A DNA stretch of 6,102 bases from positions 1 through 6,102 of the forward strand of contig JADGNT010000333.1 in NCBI GenBank assembly GCA_017883345.1, given 5' to 3'. Of the stretch, positions 1 to 5,664 are shown one piece after another. The first letter of the stretch is position 1, and each line of letters starts with the position of its first letter. The notes beneath the pieces are model-generated. The model was not told the DNA's origin. It worked only from the letters and a program-made list of their open reading frames with translations, and ran no database searches. A program made the translations under genes and the position numbers. The DNA is from Candidatus Solibacter sp. Lineage in GTDB: Bacteria > Acidobacteriota > Terriglobia > Bryobacterales > Bryobacteraceae.

Positions 1-1
1 C

Positions 2-283
2 TACTACGTAGCAGGGGTGCGCATTTCACTGGACTCTATCGTGTACTCGTTCAACGAAGGGCAATCCCCCGAGGCGATCCAGGAGGACTTCCCGCTCCTC
101 AAGCGGTCGCAGATTTACGGTGCGATCGCTTTCTACCTGGACCATCAAGCTGAAATCGACAGGTACCTCGAAGAGACCGAGCGCGAGTTCGAGGCCAATT
201 GCATCCCGCTGTCGGAGGAGAATCCCGCGCTATGGGAGAGGCTTCAGCGCGCCCGCGCGAAAATGGGTGAGTCGCGGCCTTGA
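2..283 (+). CDS. DUF433 family antitoxin, 5' end missing
   Basis: This is a DUF433 protein, a small family that usually acts as the antitoxin of a type II toxin-antitoxin pair and binds DNA through a short helix-turn-helix region. The reading frame is open to the left edge. The residues before the first internal start (GTG at 17) read YYVAG and continue into VRISLDSIVYSF, which matches the family core around its usual G-T-R-I motif (here G-V-R-I). I therefore think the gene starts outside the window and that GTG 17 is not the start. The next part, EGQSPEAIQEDFPLL and then QIYGAIAFYLDH, fits the rest of the DUF433 helical domain. A charged C-terminal tail follows and probably wraps the toxin. 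The stop overlaps the start of the next gene (TTGA), so the two are translationally coupled. Family assignment is firm; the antitoxin role is inferred from family and neighbour. Confidence 0.85.
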   Translation, partial: YYVAGVRISLDSIVYSFNEGQSPEAIQEDFPLLKRSQIYGAIAFYLDHQAEIDRYLEETEREFEANCIPLSEENPALWERLQRARAKMGESRP

Positions 284-600
284 TCCGTTACCAGGCTGAC
301 GCCGACCTCCATCACCGAATCGTTGTAGCAGTCCGGCGGCGAGAACGGGCAATCGACTTCGCTTCGGCCGCGGACAGTGAACTCGAAGGGCTTCCGGATC
401 CTGATGTCCTTGAGGTTGCAGCCAGCCAGGGCCGCATCCTGATCACTCATGACCGGCGGACGATGCTGGAGCATTTTCGAAGCCGCCTGGAGGAAGGCAA
501 GTCGAGCCCCGGCGTCTTTCTGGTGTCACAGTCCGCGCCGCTCGGTCCAGTTGTCGAGGCCCTGGTGATGGTGTGGGCCTCGTCCGATTCGGCGGAGTGA
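280..600 (+). CDS. DUF5615 PIN-like toxin, probably C-terminally truncated
   Basis: This 106-residue protein looks like the DUF5615 group of PIN-like domains, which are predicted RNases paired with DUF433 antitoxins. Visible PIN-like features are an early acidic pair (D7 and D9 in QADADL), an acidic stretch near E35-E37, and the ITHD motif with D58 after a hydrophobic strand (GRILITHDRR). The segment SPGVFLV and the final helix LVMVWASS are also typical. The only fitting start is TTG at 280, which overlaps the stop of the DUF433 gene and is a standard coupled arrangement. The protein ends at ...SSDSAE. In relatives I recall, a tryptophan and a short ending of the type xNxxxxLPL follow here. 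The bases after this TGA still encode QNQVRHLPSL in frame, so the stop looks like a Trp-to-stop change. Whether the shortened toxin is active is unknown. Confidence 0.8.
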   Translation: MIRYQADADLHHRIVVAVRRRERAIDFASAADSELEGLPDPDVLEVAASQGRILITHDRRTMLEHFRSRLEEGKSSPGVFLVSQSAPLGPVVEALVMVWASSDSAE

Positions 601-661
601 CAAAACCAAGTTCGCCACCTGCCCTCCCTGTCACGCCACGTCTTCGCTCGCTGAACCCGCC

Positions 662-1450
662 TCACCGCCGTCGCAGCGCCGCACCCATTGTGGCGGCGTC
701 GTAGCCCGAAGGCGCCTGGCCGGTGGTGGCGTAGCGGTAGAGCGCCACGGTGAAGATCTCGCGCGCCGCGGTGAAGGCCGCCATCATGGTCGCGAACCAG
801 GCGATCGCCGGCACAATAAAGATGGGGTATCCGTTGGCGCCGAGCACGCCCAGCACGATGCCCGGAATCGCAAACAGCAGTCCCAGCCAGCCGAAAGCCA
901 GGCCGGAGATGAGTTGCTCGCCCCAGGTCCGGCGGAGCAGCGCGGCGGAGCGCCGGACGGAATCCATCACCCCTGCTTCTTCCATCACCAGCACCGGGAC
1001 GACCAGATACGTCGACATTCCCCAACCCAGGCCGAGAAATCCGATGATCAGGCGCCCGGTCCATCCGGCGCGCGTTTCCACCGCGCGGGCGACCTGCCCA
1101 ACCGTGGCCGAGAGCAGCGACCACAGAAGGATGGTGTGGACCCTGGACGCCGCGCGGCCGAGGCCATCGCCCAGCGTGGGGTGCTGCCCGGCGAAGTCCA
1201 GTTGCACGCAGGCCGCCAGCGCGCAATTGAAGAAGATGGTGATAAAGGATGCGCCCCAATACCACAGGAACACGAACAGCCAGGTATTCGATCCCCAGTG
1301 GAGGCCGCCGGCCGGACGCATGCCGAACAGCGCCAACAGGAACGGTATGGCCAACGCCGCCGCCCCAATCGCGCTCAGAATAGGGAAAACCAGGAGTTTC
1401 TTGTCGCTGCGCAGCAGCCGGAAACTCCGCGACACCAGATTCCACGTCAT
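662..1450 (-). CDS. DUF6159-type polytopic membrane protein
   Basis: This is a membrane protein of about 262 residues that resembles the DUF6159 family, whose function is unknown. It opens with MTWNLVSRSFRLLRSDKKLL, a cytoplasmic amphipathic stretch, followed by about six hydrophobic segments (roughly residues 20-45, 55-80, 105-125, 135-155, 180-205 and 210-235). It ends in ALYRYATTG and a short polar tail, which is characteristic of the family. The start is ATG at 1450. An in-frame TTG at 1498 would add 16 residues, but these fall inside the divergent promoter and do not resemble the family. No ribosome binding site is seen and a -10-like element ends six bases before the ATG, so the message may be leaderless. 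The gene runs away from the PspA cassette and shares its control region. It converges on the toxin gene with a 61-bp gap that shows no clear terminator. Confidence 0.8.
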   Translation of the reverse strand: MTWNLVSRSFRLLRSDKKLLVFPILSAIGAAALAIPFLLALFGMRPAGGLHWGSNTWLFVFLWYWGASFITIFFNCALAACVQLDFAGQHPTLGDGLGRAASRVHTILLWSLLSATVGQVARAVETRAGWTGRLIIGFLGLGWGMSTYLVVPVLVMEEAGVMDSVRRSAALLRRTWGEQLISGLAFGWLGLLFAIPGIVLGVLGANGYPIFIVPAIAWFATMMAAFTAAREIFTVALYRYATTGQAPSGYDAATMGAALRRR

Positions 1451-1456
1451 GCGAAA

Positions 1457-1485
1457 AGCATAACCATTTTTTTCTTGACAGTCAA
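1457..1485 (-). promoter_or_regulatory. Putative minus-strand promoter for the DUF6159 gene
   Basis: Read on the minus strand, TTGACT (1485-1480) is followed after exactly 17 bases by TATGCT (1462-1457). These are a good -35 and a moderate -10. The start site would fall at or within a base or two of the ATG at 1450, giving a leaderless transcript. The -35 overlaps the plus-strand -35 in the palindrome TTGACAGTCAA (1475-1485). Confidence 0.45.
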
Positions 1486-1504
1486 TAGCAAATTGCAATA
1501 TAGT
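1475..1504 (+). promoter_or_regulatory. Sigma-70-type promoter of the PspA cassette
   Basis: A perfect -35 TTGACA (1475-1480) is followed by an 18-base spacer and TATAGT (1499-1504), which matches the -10 consensus at five of six positions. Transcription should begin near 1511 and leave a leader of about 70 bases before the first gene of the cassette. The same elements with a 17-base spacer lie at 6010-6038. Confidence 0.75.
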
Positions 1505-1520
1505 TATTGCAGATTGCGAT
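1492..1520 (+). promoter_or_regulatory. Operator-like repeat over the cassette promoter
   Basis: Two boxes, ATTGCAAT (1492-1499, itself a perfect palindrome) and ATTGCGAT (1513-1520), lie 21 bp apart, which is two helical turns. A partial copy, ATTGCAGA (1506-1513), sits between them. The first box overlaps the -10 and the second covers the predicted start site, so a bound protein should repress. The arrangement recurs at 6026-6054. Confidence 0.55.
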
Positions 1521-1570
1521 AGTTCGACGGAAACCGCGGGAACACTTCGGCGGCCGAACGCGTAATCATA

Positions 1571-1576
1571 GAGGAG
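1571..1576 (+). promoter_or_regulatory. Ribosome binding site that selects the TTG start
   Basis: GAGGAG lies five bases before TTG at 1582 and 17 bases before the in-frame ATG at 1594. This spacing favours the TTG start. Confidence 0.6.
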
Positions 1577-1581
1577 TAAGT

Positions 1582-2013
1582 TTGCCCAAACCTATGACAC
1601 CCACAATCAGCCCGAACCTGGACACCATTCACGCACTACTGGCGGAGCGGGGATACGAAGTTTCCGAACCGGCTCCCGACACCATCACCATCCGAGAACT
1701 GGATAGCGGCGTCTCCCTCCAGGCCGTGTTGCAGGGCGAAATCCTGTTTCTCACGCTGCCTTGCGTCACGGTGCCGCGTACCGCGGTCACGCCCGAGATC
1801 ATGACGACCATGCTGGCAAGCGACAACGGCGTCAGCACTTCTTCGTTCCAGCTTTACGATGCGGGGAGCGGCAAGGTCACCATCTCCCTGAACAACTTCT
1901 GCAAGCTGCAGGATATGGGTCCGGAAGATGAGGACGACATCCTATCCTGCGTGCATTTTCTGCTGGTGGATGTGATGACGGCGCGGCGCGTACTGAGCGG
2001 CCTGTCTGCCTAG
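1582..2013 (+). CDS. Small YjfI/YbjN-like protein, first gene of the PspA cassette
   Basis: This is an acidic, probably cytoplasmic protein of about 143 residues with a mixed alpha/beta pattern. The N-terminal helix (LDTIHALLAERGYEV) is followed by strands (DTITIREL, SLQAVLQGEILFLTL), a middle helix (TPEIMTTMLASDN), further strands and a C-terminal helix (DDILSCVHFLLVDVMTARRVL). This layout resembles YjfI (DUF2170) and more loosely YbjN, a chaperone-like fold. I see no catalytic motif and no signal peptide. The place directly before a PspA homologue is that of yjfI in the E. coli yjfIJK set, and this is the main support for the call. The start is TTG at 1582, set by GAGGAG at 1571. The frame runs back to 1507 but that extension lies over the promoter. 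The next gene begins 30 bp after the stop. The gene is certainly real; the family name is tentative. Confidence 0.7.
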   Translation: MPKPMTPTISPNLDTIHALLAERGYEVSEPAPDTITIRELDSGVSLQAVLQGEILFLTLPCVTVPRTAVTPEIMTTMLASDNGVSTSSFQLYDAGSGKVTISLNNFCKLQDMGPEDEDDILSCVHFLLVDVMTARRVLSGLSA

Positions 2014-2043
2014 GACTTAAGAGGAGAACGAGGAGAGACGATT

Positions 2044-2829
2044 ATGGCATTCCTTTCAGATATTTTCGGGCGTATGGGCCGCGTGGCACGCGGCCAGGCG
2101 AACGCCGGCGTGGACGCGATGGAAGACGCGACCTTTGAGGCCACCGTCCGCCAGACCGTCGCCGACATGAAGACCGAGTTGAACAATGTCGTGCGCGCTT
2201 CCGCCATGGCGATGAGCAACTACAACGGCTTGCAGGCGGAGTACGACAAGTACGTCCGGCAATCCCAGGAGTGGAAGGATCGCGCGGGCATGGCGCTCGA
2301 CGCCGGCAATGAGGACCTGGCCAAGAAGGCGCTCGCCAAGAAGGCCGAATGCGACACGCAGGTCAATTCCATGAAGTTGTCGGTGGACAACGCCCAGGCC
2401 ACCAGCGAGAAGCTGAAGCAGCAGGTGGGCGAACTCAAGCGCAAGATCGACGAGGGCGAGCGCACCGCGGGCACGCTGGTGGCGCGCAAGAACGCCGCGG
2501 TGGCCCAGCGCAAGGTCAGCGAGGCCATGGCCGGCGTGGGCAGCGCCGACAACGCCTTCGCGCAGTTGAACCGCTTCGAACAGACCGTATCCAAGGAAGA
2601 AGCCACCGCCAAGGCCTTCGACCAACTGGCCAACGCCGGCACGGACAACGATCTCGAAAAGGAATTCGCCCAACTCGGCACGCACGGCGTGGATTCCGAA
2701 CTGGCCGCCCTCAAGGCCGAACGCCAGAAGGCGAACCTGCCGCCGCCTCCCTATATCCCCAAGGAACTGCCGTCGCCGGGCGGGTCGCTTTCCACCGGTG
2801 CCAAGGCCGATGAGAAGGCTGGCGCGTAG
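2044..2829 (+). CDS. PspA/IM30 family membrane-stress protein (YjfJ-like)
   Basis: This 261-residue protein belongs to the PspA/IM30 (Vipp1) family. These are ESCRT-III-like peripheral inner-membrane proteins that assemble on damaged or stressed membranes. It begins with the amphipathic helix MAFLSDIFGRMGRVARGQAN, which in the family inserts in the membrane. A long, charged, nearly glycine-free coiled coil follows, from about residue 30 to 190. It includes the family hallmark of alanine- and lysine-rich heptads around GNEDLAKKALAKKAE, and the helix MAGVGSADNAFAQLNRFEQ. The C-terminal 30 residues are proline-rich (LPPPPYIPKELPSP) and probably disordered. The ATG at 2044 has AGGAG eight bases upstream, and a second GAGGAG lies at 2021. 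There is no PspF-type activator or sigma-54 promoter in the window, so control differs from classical psp and probably acts through the operator at 1492-1520. The closest functional analogue by context is E. coli YjfJ. Confidence 0.92.
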   Translation: MAFLSDIFGRMGRVARGQANAGVDAMEDATFEATVRQTVADMKTELNNVVRASAMAMSNYNGLQAEYDKYVRQSQEWKDRAGMALDAGNEDLAKKALAKKAECDTQVNSMKLSVDNAQATSEKLKQQVGELKRKIDEGERTAGTLVARKNAAVAQRKVSEAMAGVGSADNAFAQLNRFEQTVSKEEATAKAFDQLANAGTDNDLEKEFAQLGTHGVDSELAALKAERQKANLPPPPYIPKELPSPGGSLSTGAKADEKAGA

Positions 2830-2874
2830 CTCAACCCGGCGCCAATCCTGAATGAACCACATGTGGATGAACCC

Positions 2875-3510
2875 ATGATCACGTTTACCCTGGTAGCCAT
2901 TCTGGGAGCGCTTCTGGTGATTGTTCTGATGAACCTATTTAAGAAGGACCCGAAGCCGCTCCCCACACCCGTACGGCCGGTGGAGGATCTGGCGAACCTG
3001 AAGGTCACCGATGCCCGCACCGGAGATGTCCTCTCCGTGGCGGGCGCGGGCGACCGCATGACCGACCTGGATTACACCGTGGACCGCGGCACGCGTTTCG
3101 AGGCGGGGTCGCGGACCTGGGTGGAACTCTCCGGTCCCTACCTGGACCGCCGCGTGTCCTTGCGCATCGGCGGCGATGAAGAGGTGGAAGTCTTTCTTCA
3201 CGCCGACCCGCGCAAGATCGCGCTGGAAGATCTGGGGCTGAGCGAAGACGACCTGGCGCAGATGGACGAGCGGCAGAATCCGGCCGACTCGTTCGATTTC
3301 GATGGCGCCACCTGGATGTACCGGCTGAGCCGCGAAGTACAAGCCTGGCGCGATAACCAACCGGCGCCCACGGGCTTCTACTACTGGGAGTTTTTCACCC
3401 AGGACGGCAAGCGCCTGCTGGGAATCAAGAAGACCGAAGGCGAGCCATTCACAGTCACGCTGTCCACGTGGCTCAACGCGGGAGACGTCACCGTCTACCG
3501 CAAGACGTAA
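2875..3510 (+). CDS. Membrane-anchored YjfK/DUF4178-like protein
   Basis: This protein of about 211 residues has one N-terminal transmembrane segment (FTLVAILGALLVIVLMNLF) followed by the basic stop KKDPK. Since the anchor is short and followed by positive charge, the soluble part is probably cytoplasmic, next to the PspA coat. The remainder is strand-rich: GDVLSVAGAGDRMTDLDYTV, then WVELSGPYLDRRVSLRI, and a final part with YYWEFFTQDGKRLLGIKK and TLSTWLNAGDVTVYR. This resembles the paired beta layout of DUF4178 and of YjfK (DUF2491); I cannot decide between them by eye. It follows the PspA gene by 45 bp, the position of yjfK in E. coli. I chose ATG 2875 because the hydrophobic segment begins right after it. 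GTG 2863 would add four residues, and neither start has a good ribosome binding site. A nine-codon frame (2852-2878) ends over this ATG. Confidence 0.75.
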   Translation: MITFTLVAILGALLVIVLMNLFKKDPKPLPTPVRPVEDLANLKVTDARTGDVLSVAGAGDRMTDLDYTVDRGTRFEAGSRTWVELSGPYLDRRVSLRIGGDEEVEVFLHADPRKIALEDLGLSEDDLAQMDERQNPADSFDFDGATWMYRLSREVQAWRDNQPAPTGFYYWEFFTQDGKRLLGIKKTEGEPFTVTLSTWLNAGDVTVYRKT

Positions 3511-3518
3511 GAGGTATG

Positions 3519-3600
3519 GCCGCCGATGAACGCAGATGAACGCCGATCAGCATCTTGTTTCATCCGCGTTAATCGGCGTTTATCGGCGTTTATCGGCGGC
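3519..3600. repeat. Long hairpin made of GATRAACGCMG-type repeat units
   Basis: Two 29-base arms (3519-3547 and 3572-3600) are inverted copies that match at 26 positions, around a 24-base loop. In RNA, two of the three mismatches become G-U pairs. Each arm is built from a ten-base unit of the form CGCCGATAAA that recurs two to three times. Units like this are scattered through intergenic DNA of many soil bacteria, from memory. It fills nearly the whole gap between the YjfK-like gene and the next gene, so it may act as an attenuator, a processing site or a barrier to mRNA decay. No T-run follows it, so it is not a classical terminator. Confidence 0.85.
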
Positions 3601-3629
3601 TATTTCTCCTTTCTAAACAGGCAAATCTT

Positions 3630-5180
3630 ATGAGTAAGTCGTCATTGCGTATTTTGGCGGTCCTGTTGACCGCCGGCATCCTCGTAGTCCTCTTCGCCGG
3701 CCTCGACGGTCTGCCGGGCGCGGTCAAGGCCCAGATCGCGGCCGAACGCAAATCGTTCACCGCGGCAGAATCGCAGCTCCAATCGGCGCAGACCGAAGTC
3801 TCGCGCAATCTTGCCAGTGAGAGCGCTCTGTTCCGTGCCCTGCCCTCGGCGCGCGAGTATCCGGACCGCCTCGGCCGGGCCGCCAGTTCGCTGGCCAACG
3901 CCGGCCAGTCTCTCGCCGAACTGGAGCAGTTGCAAAAACAGAACCGGCGAAGCGACCGCGACCGCGCCGAATCGCTGCTGGCGCGTGAGAAGCAGGTCCG
4001 CGCCGCGGCCGTGGCCGATGCCGAAAACGTGCGCAAGGACGCCGCCCACTGGGTCGACCTGAAGCAGCATCTGCCCCAGGAAGTCCAGGACATGGAGCGC
4101 GATTACGCGGGCGTCCATGCGGTGGATCTGGCGGCAGCCGCGGCGGCCGCACAGAAGGCGCAGGCCGACTGGCCGGAGAAGAAGAACGATCTGGATTCGC
4201 GCCTGGCCACGGCGCGCGGCATCCTCTCGCGCAGCGACGATCTCTGGCAGTCCACCACCGAGGCGCGCCGCGCCGCGGCAGCCAACGATTACAACAAGGT
4301 CGATTTCGGCACGCTCTTCGCGGCGGCGGACACGCTCAAAACCGGCGCGGCGGACTTGCCCAAGCAAGCCGGGCAACTCAAGACGCTGAGCGCGCAGTTG
4401 TACGAATCCTGGGACAAAGTCCTCGTCGATATGGAAACCCGCGGCAGCGGCAACGCGCGCGCGTACGACCAGAAGATCAAGACGGTGCGCACCAAAGTCG
4501 CCGACGCCACCGGCAAGGCCGGCAACACGATATCCGACGAAAAATGGGTGGACGTTTCGAAAGCGCAATACCAGGCCATGGAGAAGAACCTGGGGATGGC
4601 GATCGAACACAAGCCCGCCGGAAAGTACGAAACCGAAAGCGAGCGCGTGGCGCAACCGGCCGGTTTCGCCTACATGGCCCCGCAAGGACAGAGCAACCAG
4701 TACGGCCACTGGGAACAAAGCAACGGTACCAGCTTCTGGGTCTTCTACGGCCAGTACGCGCTGATGCGCGACCTGCTGTTCAATCGCAACTACCGTCCGC
4801 TGGACTACCGCGAGTATCAGGATTATCACACTTACCGGCAGCGCAACGAGACCTACTACGGGCGCGATACCGCGACCCAGGCGCCGAAGTACGGCACCTC
4901 CGGTACGGCCACACAGGAACATTATTCCGGCAGCACTTTTGCCAAGAGCGGCGGCTTCAAGGATTCCAAGTACGCCAGCAAGCCGGGCGGATATCGCGAT
5001 TCGCAGTACTCCACGCCGATGGCCAAGGACCCCAACGCCGATCACAGCCCGCGCAAGTTCGGCAGCGGCGGCAGTCCTTCCGCCGCGCCACCCCCATCGC
5101 GCTCCTACCGCCCCGCCCCGACGCCCTATCGCCCGTCCGCGCCGCGCAGTCCGGGACGAAGCTTCGGTCGCAGAAGGTAG
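3630..5180 (+). CDS. Membrane-anchored coiled-coil protein with aromatic-rich C-terminal region, unknown function
   Basis: I do not recognise a family for this 516-residue protein. It has one N-terminal membrane segment (LRILAVLLTAGILVVLFAGL, about residues 6-25) without a clear cleavage site or lipobox, so it is probably a signal anchor. Residues 30-320 are Ala-, Gln- and Lys-rich helices with heptad character, likely coiled coil. A compact block at about 345-415 is rich in Tyr, Trp and Arg. It has the order YGHWE, SFWVFYGQYALMRDLLF, YRPLDYREYQDYHTYR and RNETYYG, and looks like a conserved domain. The last 100 residues are low-complexity, with two copies of GG(F/Y)(K/R)DS(K/Q)Y, then a Pro/Ser/Arg-rich tail ending GRSFGRRR. 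The ATG at 3630 has only a weak CAGG upstream. Gene order suggests it works with the PspA cassette, but the hairpin at 3519-3600 lies between them, so co-transcription is not certain. Confidence 0.8.
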   Translation: MSKSSLRILAVLLTAGILVVLFAGLDGLPGAVKAQIAAERKSFTAAESQLQSAQTEVSRNLASESALFRALPSAREYPDRLGRAASSLANAGQSLAELEQLQKQNRRSDRDRAESLLAREKQVRAAAVADAENVRKDAAHWVDLKQHLPQEVQDMERDYAGVHAVDLAAAAAAAQKAQADWPEKKNDLDSRLATARGILSRSDDLWQSTTEARRAAAANDYNKVDFGTLFAAADTLKTGAADLPKQAGQLKTLSAQLYESWDKVLVDMETRGSGNARAYDQKIKTVRTKVADATGKAGNTISDEKWVDVSKAQYQAMEKNLGMAIEHKPAGKYETESERVAQPAGFAYMAPQGQSNQYGHWEQSNGTSFWVFYGQYALMRDLLFNRNYRPLDYREYQDYHTYRQRNETYYGRDTATQAPKYGTSGTATQEHYSGSTFAKSGGFKDSKYASKPGGYRDSQYSTPMAKDPNADHSPRKFGSGGSPSAAPPPSRSYRPAPTPYRPSAPRSPGRSFGRRR

Positions 5181-5199
5181 CGTAGGCGTCCCGCCTGCC

Positions 5200-5235
5200 A
5201 TGCCGGTATTCGTACCGGCATTCTTAGCATTCTTA
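5200..5235 (+). terminator. Hairpin terminator after the cassette
   Basis: A perfect nine-base-pair stem, ATGCCGGTA (5200-5208) with TACCGGCAT (5213-5221), closes on a TTCG tetraloop, one of the most stable loops known. A T-rich stretch follows, made of the tandem repeat GCATTCTTA (5218-5226 and 5227-5235). It sits 19 bases after the stop of the large coiled-coil gene. The U-run is interrupted, so termination may be partial. A small hairpin, AGGCG-TCC-CGCCT (5184-5196), precedes it. Similar blocks are dispersed in related genomes, so this may also be a mobile repeat used as a terminator. Confidence 0.6.
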
Positions 5236-5239
5236 CAGG

Positions 5240-5664
5240 CTAGGAGGTGTATTGCGAAACCGCTTGCTGACGCGCGCGGCTCCGATCAGAGCCGCGACCG
5301 TAAGGGAGCGGTTGTCTCGGAATGCGAATGCGTATTTGCGAAGCGGTGTACTTAGCCACATTGTTCAATGTGGGTCCATCGACAACGCCGAGATAGCGAA
5401 CGAGGCTGGACGTATGGATGGTTGCCAGCTTATGCAGACGCAGTGTGGATAGAGTCTTCAGATTCGTGGAGCGGAACTCGGGTTTGGCAGGGTCCAGAAC
5501 GAGATCCGACGGAAGAAGTTGGCTTGGTATGACCGACGAGATATAAGAAACCAGGATTTCCGGCAAGACCCCACTGCGCCCGTGAGAAGCAGTACGGGCC
5601 GAAGCTTCATCCCAGGAACGTCCCCGAATGGGAACTGCGCCAGGTAGATCTCACCGGGCCGCAT
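5240..5664 (-). pseudogene. PemK/MazF-like toxin broken by a one-base frameshift
   Basis: The PemK/MazF family are ribosome-independent mRNA endonucleases. The start (ATG 5664) gives MRPGEIYLAQFPFGDVPGMK and then LRPVLLLTG, which is the classical N-terminus with the catalytic Arg (R22). After about residue 32 that frame becomes meaningless and stops at 5458. The family pattern resumes in the next frame as ILVSYISSVIPSQLLPSDLVLDP and continues through LHKLATIHTSSLVRYLG, including the second active-site region (YISS). Adding one base in the four-G run (plus strand C run 5569-5572) would restore one continuous frame, so a base was probably lost there, in the cell or in sequencing. The restored frame ends at 5240 with about 25 extra residues encoded by the palindrome at 5258-5313. 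The start overlaps the antitoxin stop by 14 bases. Confidence 0.8.
5258..5313. repeat. 56-bp REP-like imperfect palindrome
   Basis: The ends AACCGCT (5258-5264) and AGCGGTT (5307-5313) are inverted copies. The core CGCGGCTC (5275-5282) and GAGCCGCG (5289-5296) forms a perfect eight-base-pair stem around six bases. The parts between pair only weakly. It resembles a dispersed palindrome that I recall from acidobacterial genomes, but no second copy is in the window. The minus-strand toxin frame runs straight through it. Confidence 0.7.

Noticed and set aside
601..661. A terminator between the converging PIN-like and DUF6159 genes
   Set aside because: I found no stable inverted repeat or T-run in this gap.
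447..1445. Long frames in other phases across the DUF6159 gene on both strands
   Set aside because: They are rich in Arg, Pro and Gly and lack family features, while the chosen frame shows regular membrane segments.
1507..1581. An earlier TTG start at 1507 for the YjfI-like gene
   Set aside because: It lies at the predicted transcription start and operator. GAGGAG at 1571 points to TTG 1582.
2056..2862. A 268-residue minus-strand frame opposite the PspA gene
   Set aside because: The plus strand clearly encodes PspA/IM30 with a good ribosome binding site; the antisense protein is repetitive Leu/Gly/Arg.
3519..3600. A possible CRISPR-like array because of short iterated units
   Set aside because: The units are about ten bases, adjoining and arranged as one inverted repeat, with no spacers of constant length and no cas genes.
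3642..5201. A 519-residue open frame on the minus strand opposite the large coiled-coil gene
   Set aside because: It is a mirror of GC-rich codon use in the plus-strand gene. It is rich in Gly, Ala, Val and Arg without domain pattern, and the plus frame has a signal anchor and an ordered domain.
5252..5452. Short plus-strand frames over the broken toxin
   Set aside because: They are shadows of the minus-strand toxin and the palindrome, without a recognisable domain.
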